Of a stretch of 64,000 nt of DNA, positions 48,206 through 62,000 are shown piece by piece. A model generated the notes under the pieces. That model saw only the letters and a list, made by a program, of their open reading frames with translations, was not told the origin of the DNA and did not search any database. Numbering within the stretch: position 1 is the first letter of the stretch; the number at the start of each line of letters is the position of its first letter. A program made the translations under genes and the position numbers. The DNA is from Thamnaconus septentrionalis. Its lineage: Eukaryota; Chordata; Actinopteri; Tetraodontiformes; Monacanthidae. The DNA lies in the NCBI GenBank assembly GCA_009823395.1, contig CM020514.1, forward strand, positions 9,610,966 through 9,674,965. Reading direction: 5' to 3'.

Positions 48206-49294
48206 ATCCTTCGCCCAGTGAAAGTCTGAAATGTGTTTATTGTATTGAACAAAGTGCATATTTAATTCTGTGTAGCATGGCGGTTGTTACCAACAGTGAG
48301 AAACGGATGTCTTGCTGGTTTGTGTTTGTTTGCCTGTGTGTCTCAGTGTGTCTGTCACTCACTTTAAATCTTCGGCGTGATGCAAAATTCACTTCAACTG
48401 TGTTTTCTTAATACCAAGCTGCGTCTCCGACTTGTCAGAGAAAGTCTGTCATTCCTTTCTTTCGCTTCACTTTTCAGTAATTATGTGCTAAAACACACAG
48501 TTTTGGAAAATCACCCTGTTATGATGTCACAACAACCACTGACAATACAGTTTAGTGGCAACACCCCAGTGTTTATCCTGCATTTTTCGACAGCCACGCA
48601 TCCCCTTCATCTGGACACATGTGGAAAGTCCTTTAAAGCAAGAAGCTAATCAGTATTTTTGGCTGGAGGCCAGAAACAAAGGGCTAAATGCACTCCATTT
48701 GGAGTTCTGTGAGTGTCACGGATGAAAAACAAAGATATGAAAAAAAAACACATACTAAGTCACCTTTAAAATTATTCTCTGAAAAGTTTTAGGCAGGTAA
48801 TTGTAACAAATAATGTCCTTTGAAAACTTTACCGCACACAGGAAAAACAGAATTAACGTTCAACCAATGTTCAAGGTGCAATTTGGTCTCGTCACCTGAA
48901 CCAAAATGTATTCAAAGATGCGCAGTGTGCGCATGTCAAAAGGGGCCGCTACCAGCAAGCGGGTCCAGTTGCTCAGTGGCCGGCCCACCAAGGGTTACTG
49001 CAAAACTCATTTGGACTCTAAATGCCAGCAAATTGAGCATCAATTGTGAACAAACCGCAAAGGTCAAATGCAAAAAATGGCGAGAAGAAGGACCGCGGGT
49101 AGGGAAACTTTTCGTCGCAAGAATACATATGAGGGTCCGCGGAAGTCGTTTAAGAGTGCGTAAAAAAGCTGCTGGGTGAGAGTGACGCCGCTGCGTAATT
49201 ACTGCACGCAGGACTCGCAAACTAATTCTCCGACACTCCCGCATGCTGGAGTGGACGTGTGTGTGCTCATTACATGCTGAGGTTTCCGTCTGTC

Positions 49295-49296
<2 letters not shown>

Positions 49297-49348
<52 letters not shown>
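49297..49348 (+). repeat. (GT)~26 microsatellite
   Basis: Pure GT tract, 1.1 kb after the il1rapl1 exon. Confidence 0.96.
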
Positions 49349-49350
<2 letters not shown>

Positions 49351-50966
49351 ATGGACGTGTTTTGTACCGCAGGTGTGAGTGGGTAAGTCTAAAGATTTAA
49401 GGACTGACCTTTAACTAAAGGTTTTATACTGAAGGCGGTGCAGACACTCTACAGCAAAAAGAGCGGGAGGGCAACTTATCAATGAATAATGTTCTAGCAG
49501 CAGCAGGGAAGACGCTCAGTGTCACGGAATACAAATTCGCACTCAGGCTGACCGAAGTGGAAAATAGGCCGCAGCCAAATCTTGTTTTCACCACAGCAGT
49601 AATATGAGTGGTCAGTTTAATTCAAATAATGTGCCATTTTACATAAGATTAACTATAGGTGTGCTAACAATAATATCAACAAAAAAGGCTAGACAGTTTA
49701 ACCTGACTTAACTATGTCCCACATCAGTGTGCTTTTGTTGTGGTGCACAGCACTAAGTGGTGTGGTTAGTGGCGGTGATTTCTTCTTCTTCGGTTTAGCT
49801 TGTTTTCCACAAAGGGTAACAGTGAAAAAAAGGACAATCTATCACACAAAAACAAATGCTAACAACAAAGCTAATGCCATGGTAAAATGCGCTACTGTAA
49901 TGAGGGTATGGCAGCTAGCTAGCTAGCTAGCCTCTGGACTTAGCTAACACTGTCAGCGCTACGTCACCCATATGGCTTTTCGTTGCGTTGCACATGTTTT
50001 CTTTGGTTTTGTAGAGAATCTTTGTACTTATTGGCCCTCGGCTGCTCTGTTGACATGCATGATTGTACATGGTTGCCGATAAAGGCCCCCAACCGTACCA
50101 CTCCACCACCACCACCACCACTGTAGATGCTGTCAAATGAGAACACATGCAACCCGCCACTCATTTGTTTGACACAAAAACAATACCCGTAGTTAGCTGA
50201 GATTAAAGTGTGTGAGGCACGAGGCCAGTCAGACCCTAAAGACTGTTTAAGAAAAATCAATGAAATATAATTGTTTCACCAATTCCAGAAGACTAAAATT
50301 CTATTGCATAACGATCCGCAGAGTAACAGTGGATATGATGGCTTTGGTCGGTGTGCTTGTGATAATGAGCATCCTGATGTACAATTACAGAATATAGTAA
50401 AACAACTAATGGCACGTTCAAGTAAATTGAACTCTGCGTCTCTGCAGCTGCAACTTCACTGAGTCTCGCAGGGTGTCTGCGTCAGCAGAGCTGCACCACT
50501 GGTGTCGCATGAACAATTTGCACTGAACATGTGACCGCTACAGTTTCCCGCCTGTTTTCCCCCACCGTCAGCTTTGTGTGTCCGCATACGATGCGGCTGC
50601 TCACACGCAGACACGCACGCAAGGCGTGACCACACGTAGGGTGGTGGGCTTCGGACCGTGGAGGATTTCCACATAGATCTGAGACCGTACAGCGTATTGG
50701 ATCAATGGGTTGGGGTCCTCTGGGTCCGCGGGTCAGATATCGATATCGGTAGAAGTCAATATCCTCCCCCAAACCCCCAGCTGAGGGGTCATAGGTGACA
50801 GAGTGTCCCGAAGCGGTTTGGCCAGTTAATGGCACTACGAGAAGCTTCGCCGTCTGCCTGGAAGATAATGAATGGAGCCACATGGAAGATCAGACAGGCT
50901 CACATTAAACTTGTAATCTTGGACATGGACACCGGTGTGACGTCCTCTCTCATCCCCTGTGTTCGA

Positions 50967-51036
50967 CCACACACACACACACACACACACGCACATACAC
51001 ACACTCACACACGCACACGCACACATGCACACCTGC
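50967..51036 (+). repeat. (CA)n microsatellite, imperfect
   Basis: CA tract with scattered CG, CT and TA units. Confidence 0.92.
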
Positions 51037-51112
51037 ACATAGATTTGCAAAAAGCCAAATCAATAACAAATGACATTTCCCATCTTTTTTTCTGAATATG
51101 CAGCATATATGT

Positions 51113-51113
<1 letters not shown>

Positions 51114-51151
<38 letters not shown>
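51114..51151 (+). repeat. (TG)n microsatellite
   Basis: TG tract 77 bp after a CA tract, to which it is complementary. Confidence 0.95.
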
Positions 51152-51153
<2 letters not shown>

Positions 51154-53794
51154 TGCTGCAGGTTTTGCCAAATTGATCATCTTGGCAAATATTTTTTTCT
51201 ATTAGCATTTGCTGTCAGCCGAGACCCCTTTGCCACTTTATAAAAAATGAACCGTTGGATCAAAGGTTGTAGTGAGGAATCGGGGAATGTTGAAAGGGCA
51301 AGCAGGGCAGCTGAAACAAATGACACACCACAAAGTGCAAACAGTGCGGGAATGACGACTCGTCGCCTGTCGCTGTCTGCAGGTGTGCGTTTCTGCAAAA
51401 TGTTTCACTCACAATGCCAATTTGCAAGAACTTCACAAACCGTCACTTAATCTGTTTTTTTATTGATGAAGAGGGTGGAAGAAACAGCTTTTTTGAAGCG
51501 CTAATGTTCAGATTAGCGTTTGGTTTTGCCAACTCGGGATGGCTATGAACTTCCCCTACAGCCGGCATGCCAAATTAGTGATTGACTTGCCAATTAAAAA
51601 CTTGTAGATCAGACCCCACCGTTTCCTTTTCTTCCACCTTTTTGCTCAAGAGCGGTTTCTTTGTCTGCCAAGTAACGAGTGTTGCTAACTGCTAGTGTGC
51701 AAATGTCACCTAGCAACCGTCTCCCGCTCTTGCCAAGCTGACTGGTAACGCACCTAAATTTGCACTTTCCTTTGTCGGCTTGCCCAAAGTTTGCTTCGAA
51801 CTCCTTTTTTACATTTCACACAAAACACACCTCGCGTCCTCATCCCTCCCACTGCCAGGAGACGAATCGAGCAGTGAAGATGACGCGCGTTGGTCGGGGG
51901 GAGATTAATTGTTTGCTCAAGTCCCTTCTGGGTGATTGTAGCTCAGGTTCAAACGGTTTTGAATGGTTGTCTCTGTGTTGCCGCCACATGAAAAAAGACG
52001 CAGCCGCAGGATCTTCGCGGCTGCTGTTAAATGAGCTTGGAATGACCGCCTTGGGCTACTCACGCAAGCTCCTATTCGAGCCATTTATCTGTGGCACATT
52101 ACCGTTGAGCGGGCGAGGATCTTCTGAGACGGAGGAGGGGCCTCGTTACGACTGTGCGTTGACTGACTCGTGCTGTGCGGGGCGGTTGCGCCTCAGACGG
52201 CAGCGCCCTACGGTTTCCTCGGGGTTAACGGGCAAGAGTTGGGAATTTGACTGCGCTACCTTGAATAGTTATGGCTGAGGGATCCGCTACAAGGGCTTGA
52301 TTAGCCCTCAGGAGACGCAGGATAAAGCAGCTTTCCCATCGATTTTCTCTCTTACAGTCCAAATGGTCTTCCCAGAGTTTGTAGCACACCAAAAATCCTA
52401 TAATTAGTCAATACGGAGTCCACGGTGACCTGCATTACCTGGACTAATGAGTTTCCCAAAGGTGCGGACAATGTATGTTTGTCTCCTTTTTGTTTCATAA
52501 GTGACAAACCTCATGGTTTAATGACCATCACTTGGGGCACATTTCTCCTGATGGTTTCATATTGTTATTATTTTCTTCTTCTTCTTCTGCGGGCTGTGTC
52601 TGACCCACAACCTGGTGGTTTTGTGCCCCTCACCAAACCCCCCTACTGCCACAATGGAGGATATTTTCCCAGGCGCTGTGCTCTGGGTGTCCTCTCACCT
52701 CGGCGCCACCGTCGCGATCCAAGCAGATTTCTGACGGAGTCAATCTGCCTCCGTCTCATCGCGGCCCGGCCCTGCCCAGCCCCGCCGAGACATACTCCAG
52801 CCTCCCCGGTTAAAATGAGCGCGTAGAGGCCCGAAGCTTAATCAGACGAGACAAGGACTCCATAACTTGTGTGTCAGTCTCCGTCTAAACTCAATTACCA
52901 GTTCGCAGCAGACTTGGAGCCATGGAGAGGAACGCCGAGGCAAGCAAGCAAGACGAGTATGCGGGGTGAACTTTGACGCGTCGGACTTCTCCGGGGAATG
53001 GAGAATTTAGGTTGACAAAACGAGGCTGCGTTGCAATTTTATTATTATTCAATCAGCAATTTGTAAGGGAGGATTGTCCGTGTGCTTGACAGTAACTTCC
53101 CAGCTCGATTAGATTTCTGACTTAACCAGATGATTTTTATCTCGACGGGTCCTCGGATGCAGAGCAGACGAGCCGATAACATCGGCAGAGAGTGGATTTC
53201 TAATGTAGCAGCAAAATTAACAAACAATTTTGCCTGTGCGTTTTTTCTGTCCCTTTTGGTGATGATTCGTCTCTCGGATTTGATGAGACCTTCAGAAACG
53301 TCAGCGTATAAATGCATTTTCCCACTTTATATGTATAACTAGCGAAAATAGAATTGGCACATTCCATTTTTTTTCACAGCATCATTTATTCATTTAGATA
53401 TGCACAAGCCCATTCGGTTGCCTTCCTTCCATTTGGCCGCTGGACCGTTTGGCTCCCCGAGCATCAGAGCAGTCATGCGGTCCGCACTTCAGGAGTAAAA
53501 TGATAACGGCCAATCGGATGCAATTTCCTTTATGCCTCGAGCAGGTGTAAAAGAAGCACTCGTTTGGGCGAGACTGGGCAAAGTTTGAAACCAAAACGTC
53601 TCAAGCGACAACAAAAGCGGCCGAAATTAGACCCCTTCCTTGCTCTGGCGCGCACCTGTTGGCGCCGCTCTGCTCAGCGGCCTGCATCAGACAGAGCAGA
53701 GATCAGTCAGGAAAATGATCTCTGTGGGAAGTTGGGGATGAAGCGGCAATAGGAGCCAGTCAACCAAATAAATTACTGTTCATCTTTGGATCTG

Positions 53795-53940
53795 GGCCGA
53801 AAAGCAGGCGGGCTGGCAGCCGGGTTGGCAGGCAGAATCTTCCCGGTTTGATCCCCCAGTCATGCAGCTCAACACTTTTTGGGTTATGTCTTCTGAAAGG
53901 ACGTGAGCCACATCGCCCACTTACACCACTACAAACCACT
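53795..53940 (+). mobile_element. Possible decayed tRNA-derived SINE
   Basis: CCCGGTTTGATCCCCCAGTC resembles a B-box (GGTTCGAATCCC). It is followed by ATGCAGCTCAACACTTTTTG and GGTTATGTCTTCTGAAAGG. That order resembles the common fish SINE body (B-box, TGCATGTCGAAGTGTCCTTG, GGCAAGACACTGAA) with many changes. No clear A-box or target-site duplication was seen. Confidence 0.4.
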
Positions 53941-55122
53941 GACATTATGACTTAACACGGCAAAATTCACTTTATTAATGCGAGTGTGGTGAAAACCATC
54001 CCTGATGGTCATGCACACACTACCTTTCAAATTTTTTGGGGTCCCTGACTCATTTCTACATTGAACTCCATCATAACCAGTTTTATGAAATAATTATTTT
54101 ACGCTATGTGATCATTACGAGTGCACGAAAATCAGTCAAGATGCGCTTAACCAGTATGACCACATTTTATTGTTTAATGAAACCCATTTCCAACGTCCAA
54201 TTAAAACTGATTGAGAGAATTCCAAGTGTGCAAAATCCTGTGTGAACTCTGTAAAAATCGGCTGTTTAAAAGAGCCTTAAATATAACACACAACTAAGTG
54301 TGATCATAATAGAAAGCTTTGTTTTTGAAATGTTTAGATTTTATAGCAATTGTAAAGCATTCAACCTCTGTAAAGATGGCCGCATATTGCACACTTGATA
54401 TTCATTGTCAATCAGACGTTTAAGGCAACAACTGTCAAAGCCATCCGATTTGTCTTCAGCACGTCCATTTCGTGAAGCTGCTTATAATGGAGGTCAGTGC
54501 AGAAATGACTCAGTCAACCCAAACCTTTGAACGGTAGCGTATATGCATATGAGCATCAGATAAATGCGGTCCCGAGTCGAAAGCAAAAAGGTGAATGGCG
54601 AGAGGCTGAGCGAGCTCTCCGAACCTTCAGGTCTTTCACCGGCGAGCTACGTGAGCTCCAGTGCCAGAAATGTGCTTATTGTGTGAACGCACGGAAATAG
54701 TTCTTTTGGCTTTCGTGCTTTTGGGAATCCTCTCTCGGCGACAGCTACACAAATGCTGACTCAATGCAAATATAAAGGTATGAAAAAAAAATACAGCCCT
54801 GGTGATACAAAATTCTGTTGAATAAAAAATGTGCTTTTTCTCTTTTTTTTTTTTTTTTTTTCAGGTTGTAACCGCGGAGCCGTTTTGTGGCTGTAATGGT
54901 TGCTTCGGTTTGTTTGTGCGATGTCACTTTGGTGTGACGGTGGTGTGTCGCCCACAAAATGATCCCCAGCCAGGTCACACCAAAAATACAGCCTCTAGGG
55001 GGCGCTCCTCGAGTGTCCTCGCCCGTGCAGGCCCCCAGCGGCAGATGAGTACAAGGCTTGTGTGAAGATGGGCGTCCGACCTTTAAACCCATGCCAAACT
55101 CAACATGTCAATCAGTTTGTTG

Positions 55123-55139
55123 CAGTGCCCCCTGCAGGG
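55123..55139 (-). promoter_or_regulatory. CTCF-like motif
   Basis: CAGTGCCCCCTGCAGGG on the plus strand, the reverse of a CTCF-type core. A plus-strand partner lies at 54992-55007, giving a divergent pair 120 bp apart. Confidence 0.35.
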
Positions 55140-55501
55140 AACAAGGAAGGAAAGAGTTGCTTTGGTGCAGTGGTCCTCCATAGGCGGACAGAAATACACT
55201 TTCCCTTCTTGCTTCATGGGACTAGTATTGAAAAAGAAAAGTGTTTGTAACCCCTTCCTGTCCTTTTAACTTATGTCAAACTGGGAAATACATTTTATTT
55301 TAGTGTGTGTTTTTGTTGCCGGTTTGAATGAAAATGACATTTTGTTTGGAATACCACAGTATTATCGCATGCGGCCGTACTGACCTCAACAAATGGACCT
55401 TTGAGTCATGGAAAGAAAAATTCACAGTGGCCCTTTAAGACTCGTATTTGAGTCCCCCTGCTTCAAAAGAGCATCAATAGATCTAGATACAGATTCCAAC
55501 T

Positions 55502-55565
55502 GTCGTTACTACGAGCGCGTTCAAGCTCATTAATCTATTCACGCTCATTAGCCTGGTCGTTACTA
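55502..55565 (+). repeat. Nested short direct repeats with ATTA cores
   Basis: GTCGTTACTA occurs at 55502-55511 and 55556-55565. Between them TTCAAGCTCATTA (55520-55532) and TTCACGCTCATTA (55538-55550) repeat 18 bp apart with one change. Confidence 0.7.
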
Positions 55566-56113
55566 GCGGGGCTCTATACGCATGTGTCTGCGCGTCGTCC
55601 CGGGCGGACTTGCAACCGACGTTCGCGGACAATGGCGTCGGTGACCAACCGTTCTGCCGTTCGCCGTCCCGTACGGCCGAAAATAAATAACGATGAGACG
55701 CGGGATTGAAGGCTTTGTCCGCAACACTCCAAATGTCACGAGAGAGCCAGACAACACACATCCAAGGCCTGCTGTCCGGTCTGTTGGCTGCCATAATGGC
55801 TTTTTAAACGCGGCCTGTGGGGACGAGCGCCGCCGATCAGGACAGCGCTCTGCACTCAGGCGCAGATGCGAGGGACGCCGGCGCCGCCTCGTGCGTTGTC
55901 CCTAACGCTTGACACTTGCGAGGCCGCTTTCACTGCTGTTGATATGTAGCGGCACTTGAGTGCGTCGTATTGCCGTTAATGGGATTATCGACTCGCCGGC
56001 TCCCGACACAATGCAAATGAGAGAATAGGCTACAGCAAGTTTAAGAAGCCTGCTAACGCGCTAACATTGATCTGAAAGCACCGCTACGCTCATGGTGGAG
56101 ATGCTGCAGGACC

Positions 56114-56134
56114 TTTTTTTTTTTTTTTTTTTTT
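56114..56134 (+). repeat. Poly-T run (21)
   Basis: Twenty-one consecutive T; no recognised element attached. Confidence 0.95.
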
Positions 56135-57615
56135 AATATTTCGCACCAACACTTGGCGTCGGTTCATGTCAATGTGCCTCTTTGCAAGCTTGAAACGATA
56201 GAGCTTTACCCAGCCTCGTTCCTGCAGTGATCGTTTCCAGACAGCAAGTTGACTTCGCACAGTGAGAAGAGGCAGAGCTGCAGACAGCGAACCCAGTCAC
56301 CACAGATGACAAAAAAATGACGTGTGGTCTGCACGCTTAATAAAAAAAATATATAGATATATACCGCATTTCTACCCAACGATCCCAGCAGGGTAGTGCG
56401 TATGTGCCAGCGTGCTGCTCTCTGATTCTATTCATCTTGTCTGTGTGTGCGACTTGTGATATCCCAACCTTGGCCTCTCGCTGCTTCCCTGAGCCGGGAT
56501 AAAAGTGATACAGCCAATATTCTAGATGACTCTGCAAAGTCCCAGTTCCAAATCCCTGATAAGGGCCTGTCATGGAGCGCTGTAAATCTGACGTGGGCCC
56601 CCCCGAGGCACTGTGGGGGATGAAGTCCTGGAGATTGCACCTTGAATGCCCTCGCAGTCAATCGCAAAGACAAGGAAACGCCAAATGTGCGGCCATTTGA
56701 ATGGCTCGTCCAGCGTTTCTTCCAAAATCACACTGGTCTCTTTATCTGCTAGGTGCACCCCTGCTCTTGTTTTTTGTTTTTAAATCACAAATAACATACA
56801 AATAAGATATAGGGAGACCTTTTTTAGTCAATATTCAATTCACATTGAAATGTTCAACTGACGTGTGCACTAAACTGACCGGCTCAGCGGGTGAGCTTTA
56901 TGAAAAACGCATGGCCGTCAGATCTGAATGGGGCCACAATCAACTCGCTTGATTCACCACTCACACGCAGAATGTTATTTATTTTTTTCCCCTGTGAAAC
57001 CGCAAATACGGCTGCGATATCGGCAGGTGGAAAGCTTGTTATCCGCGGGCTGTTTTCGCAGTTGAGCCCCGTTGTTGGTTTGGCTAATGGAGCTAATGGC
57101 TCACAGCTGAGGGCGCCACCCGGCTGGCGGTGGCAGCCAAAGAGATAAAGTCCATTAGCGGCACGTCGCCGCCATCGCCACCGCCGTCCCCTTCCTGCTC
57201 AGCCCACGGACGCGTGCCTGCGTTACCTGCTGCGGCAGCAAGTGTCGAGAGAGAGCGAGACCCCCCCACCCCCTGCGCTTCTGATCTGGCCTCGGCTTGA
57301 GGAGGTGCGCGCCCTGGAAAGCCTCCTTCTCCGCTAATTGCGCCGGCCTTCGCCTTTCCCCTTTTTTCCTCCTCGCTTTTTCCACATCTGCGACACGCGC
57401 ATCCTCCCTGGCTGAGGCCAAGTGAGTCAGCGGAGGCGTCAATATCCACGCGTCTCAGCGTAAACATATACACAACCCTAATCCCGCTGTTTGCGCTCCT
57501 GCCGCAGCGCACCCTCGCCCCTCACCTTTCACGCACCAATGCCCGGCCACGTGCAAAAACACACGACGCTGAGAGGATGTTTTGTGTACACTGGACAGTT
57601 TTGCTCTCTTTGTTA

Positions 57616-57639
57616 TTTTTTTTTTTTTTTTTTTTTTTA
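57616..57639 (+). repeat. Poly-T run (24)
   Basis: The longest homopolymer in the window; sequence on the minus-strand side was not recognised as a SINE or LINE. Confidence 0.95.
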
Positions 57640-59004
57640 CCCCTAAGCCCCCCGTGGTCACAACGCGGACAAATGCATTACAGAGGCTCGGCCGGTCAAT
57701 ACCTCTCTCTCTAAATGATGAGGAATGGCCGTTGCTGCAGTAACACCGTGGTTGGGAGATTGATCACATGCAGACCGCTGGAGATTAAATGGCTTTTCCA
57801 GCGGACGCTCAGTCTTTTTTTTTTTTTTTTCAAGCTGGCGTAATGCGACGAATTCAGTTGAGCGGCATCAGGCCGGGAGTCGCCGTTCGGACATCGGTTT
57901 CTCCGACTGAGCTGAACGGCTTCGTGTCGGCAAAAAAGGCGGAGCTCGTCGCTCCGGAATGCCTTTCAGTCAAAAAGACCGACCGTCGCCAAAGGGGGAC
58001 GTCACTCCCTCTAATGTGCGCTCAGGAAAATTACACGCGTACATGTGCACGCACACGTGACGGGCATGGCTGCGTGGAGGATGGAGGCCGTATATTTCAA
58101 AAGGGAACAGACGATTAGAGGGGCGCGCGTGCTGCTCTTCACTGATAATGAAGCAATTACGCCGCGAAATCGTTCACGGTCTAAAGGTAAATATCATGTA
58201 GCGTTCCAACATGAACTGGCGGAAGTGTGTGCGCGCACGTGCGCGCGGGTTTATAAATACCAGTGAAAACAGAGCAGGTAATTAAAACTTAGTAAACAGG
58301 CTCAAGGACCACCAGGTGCTTTTATAGAGATCACAGTAATTGAAAGCACATTAAAACTGTGTTCCGTTTGTTAGCGTGCTATGATATCTAATTTCCCAGA
58401 AGCCCCCTCGGTGTCTGCTGTGTGTCTGCCCGCTAAGCCGTGCGAAAATGTATTTCCTCCCCGCCACCACCGCCGCCGACGTCTCCAAATGTCCTTCCAG
58501 CACCGGAAATGCGCCGACCCCCCTGCTGGCCAGCGGCGAATATTACGCACCTCGGCGTGAATGTGAGAACTTTCATCCCCTCTCACTTGCGAATGGCCAA
58601 ATAAAGTCAAGGCGATGCCCGGCGAGGCCGCCGCCGATGTATTACTTGCATGCCGTGTGGAGGTGGCTATCACGGGCGCCTTTATTAACAAAGGGAAAAA
58701 AACAACACCTAAAGGTATTTTAACCCAGGGGCGTGGAAACTGCGGAGACCAGCGTGCAGCAACTCCTCCAGGCCGTTTAAACAATCATTACCCGCAGTCC
58801 TCCGCCGTCAGAGTGATATGCACTCAGCCGCCGCCGTGAGCCCCTTCAGAGAGGCAAATAAAGAAACCAACATAAAACCGCACAAGCCTCGCGGATGGGA
58901 TGGGAGGCAGCGCACACACACACGAACGCACGCACGCACGCAGGCAGGCAGCCGCCGGTGTTTGTGTGCATCCGTCATCCGTCCCTCATTAAGTGAAAAA
59001 CGTA

Positions 59005-59038
59005 CAAATAAATAAATAAATAAATCTAAATAAATAAA
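59005..59038 (+). repeat. (AAAT)n tetranucleotide repeat
   Basis: AAAT units with one CT interruption. Confidence 0.9.
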
Positions 59039-62000
59039 AGGAAAAAAAAAAGAAGGTGATCTCCGAGCTGAGAATGTGGGGGAGGAATGCGAATGTGTCT
59101 CCACATGCTAATGAGAGGAGCATGGTTCTTGTCGGTCTTTGTGTGCGCAGCCATCTGAGGGTGTTTGTGCGCGTCTGTGTGGTACCTTTGCTCTCTCGCT
59201 CTCTCCCACCCCCCTCCCTCTCTCTCTCTCTCTCTCGCTCTCCCTCGCTCTCTTTTTGCAAAGGTAGGATAGAGCGCAGTTATTTTTACATATCATTAGT
59301 AGCCCAGTGCAGCCCCCATCACCCTGACAACTTCATCCCCTCCTCTCCCTCTCTGCTTATCACCATAACAACTAATCTACCGTAAATAGCACCGTCTCTC
59401 TCCACTCCCTTGGATCTTTTTTCCTGAATTCCTCGCTCTCGCCGTCCACCCCTCTCGTTGCCTCGGCGCCTCCGTCGCCCGGCGCCATTTCTTCCACTCC
59501 ATGTCTAGTTGCTCCGCTCTGGCTTTTTTTTTTTTCTCTCCCTCCCTCGCTGCCTCCCTCCCTCACCCAGCTGCGGATGTGGGTGGTTCTGGTGGCTGCA
59601 CAGTAACCTTTCTGCCGCTTCATGTTGTCAAGTGCCCGGGCTTGGAGGGCGATCAATAATAAAAAAGAAGAAGAACAAGAAGCGATAACAAGTTGCGCAG
59701 CGAGCTCCCGAACGTTTCACTGAGTCTACACTTTATTTAAAAAAAACATGAGTATTATTTAGCAAGTGAATGCTTCACTTCCCTTCTCCTTTTGACCTTG
59801 TTGAAACACTCCTTGAAAGACGATGAAAACGGCTCCGTTAAACGGATTTGATGTGAATTCCCGAGGCCACGTACGGCTAAGTTACGTCATAGGGCCAAGC
59901 TAATTGGCTACCGGAAGGAACAGAAGTAAACAAAAACCAGCAGAAGAATGGAGAGGATTTCAGGAAATTCTGTCAACAGGGGTTTTTACTTTTTTTTTTT
60001 TTCCGTGAAAGAAAACAGCTATGTTAATGCTAGCGGTTTGTTAAGGTGACATCATTGGCTGTCCTCGTCAGAGTAGATTCGGCAAAACTTCCAACTTTCC
60101 TCAAAGCATTTTTCACATCTGAAACAACTCCAATTTGAAAAGGGACTAAAACCACCTCGAGTCAGCGTGCTAAGTTTAACTGGAATTAGAGGAGGTTCAT
60201 TTGAATTACAAAAATTTCCAATGTGGATTTCACCTTAATGCTCATTAATTAAAAGGCTTTTGGGAAACGTGTATCCTCACAATCTACACCATCTGCGAGT
60301 CCTTATGTGCTGCTGCCTCTCTTTCTTCAGAGGTTTTAGACACAGAGGGCAGTGCAAACTTCTTCCTAAACGCAGGACTTGAATACGCAATGACTTGATG
60401 AAAAATGTACAATGGTTTCATGGTCATCACAGCCATCGTCCACTCATCATTTGTGAACTCTGGCCTTCGATGTGGATGACTGACTTGTTCACTCGCTGCC
60501 TCTCTGAAACCTGCACAGCATCATGTCCAGACTTACCGACGCGCACGACGGGCCGCGGACGGAGCGCGGTTAGAAACGCCACTCCTTCTTTGACCTGAAC
60601 GTGTTATTGACGGTGATCCCGGCCTGACAACTTGATTGGACGACTACTACGCTCCAGGATTAACTTGCCAGCCCGCCAGGCTTTCACAATCAAAGGTCAG
60701 GCCAGCGGTCTGTTTGGCTGAGTAGCTCCGGGATTGACTTAGCGGCCTGATGTGCAAATGCGGAGTTATCCCAAGGTTGAGAGGCGCGGCAAGGACGTGC
60801 GCGCTGTTTGGCAGTCGGCGTAGATCCGCAATCTCTAAAGAGGCGGCGGACCTTTTATCCAGATGATGAGAACACAAAAGAAGAAACTTTCTGATTTGGA
60901 TGATTTTTTTTTTCCGGCACTTTGCTCGACTGTCCCTTTCTCTCGGCTCCTGTCTCGAAACCATCCCTTTGCTTTTTCCGCCCCGTTCTTCCTGTCACGA
61001 CTCAGTCCCTTTGTAAGAGGTCACCTTTGCTCTCTCCCTTCCCTCACGGTCTCCCAAAAAAAAAAAAAAACCTCAAGGGAAGCCCTTCTGTATTCCTACT
61101 TACGTAACTGCCACCCCCTCGCCCTCCTGCACAACCGCCCGCTCCTGTTAAAAGAGCAACGTGAGTTTTTCAGAACGGCAGAACAATCGGCGGAATATTA
61201 GGCTCGGCCTTCGAGCGGACGGCCACTTCAGAGTGAGACGGAATAAATGAAAATGGATGAATGAAAAATAAATGAAAAGGCTTAACAACATCTTCCTCCG
61301 ATTACGGCCCAGGATTGTTTTCTGCTACATTGACTGGCAACCATGGAGAAAGCCTGGAGAAACCAACGGGAGGGAGCGAAAAGAGAAAGAGAGACTTGAA
61401 TGGTATTCAGAGCGAACCACTTGAAATGTCACTTGAAAAGAAATCTGCGCTTTATTCGAAGGCGGCTCACAGCGTACTTTTTAGAATTCAGAATTTCTAT
61501 GACGCCGGTTCCCATGTGCCTTTCCTCCTCAGTCGCTGCCTGCGTGTGATGTTCACGTCGACGACGGTGGAACTCTTTTGAACCCCCCCCCCTTTTGAAA
61601 CGCCCCCCCGCCCCCAACCACCATCACCACCACCACCATCCTCCCTCCTTCCGCCTCCCAACCCACCGCCTTCATTAAGAGGTTGTCTTAAGCTACCCAG
61701 CTTAACGCTATTTACATTTTCATTATTCTAACGTTACCGGGAAGAAATGGCATGAAATCCAGCAGTGTTCAGGACATTAGACAAGCTTCATTCTCACAGC
61801 AAATGGATTTACATAAATAAGGAGGCTGATACAGCGGAAGCGGAGGGGGGAAGAGAGAGCCAAAGAGATGGGAGCAACAAAGATCGGTGGTGGTGGTGGT
61901 GGTCGGGAGGGGGAGGAGGGATGTAAGTGCAAGGAGGGAAGAACCTCCACAGTGGATCAAGAGGGCAAGACGTGATGCAGGCGGAGCGAGAGGGAAGGAT

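Noticed and set aside
51760..52278. Plus-strand open frame of 172 codons
   Set aside because: No family resemblance, no signal or domain, and it lies in the presumed il1rapl1 intron.
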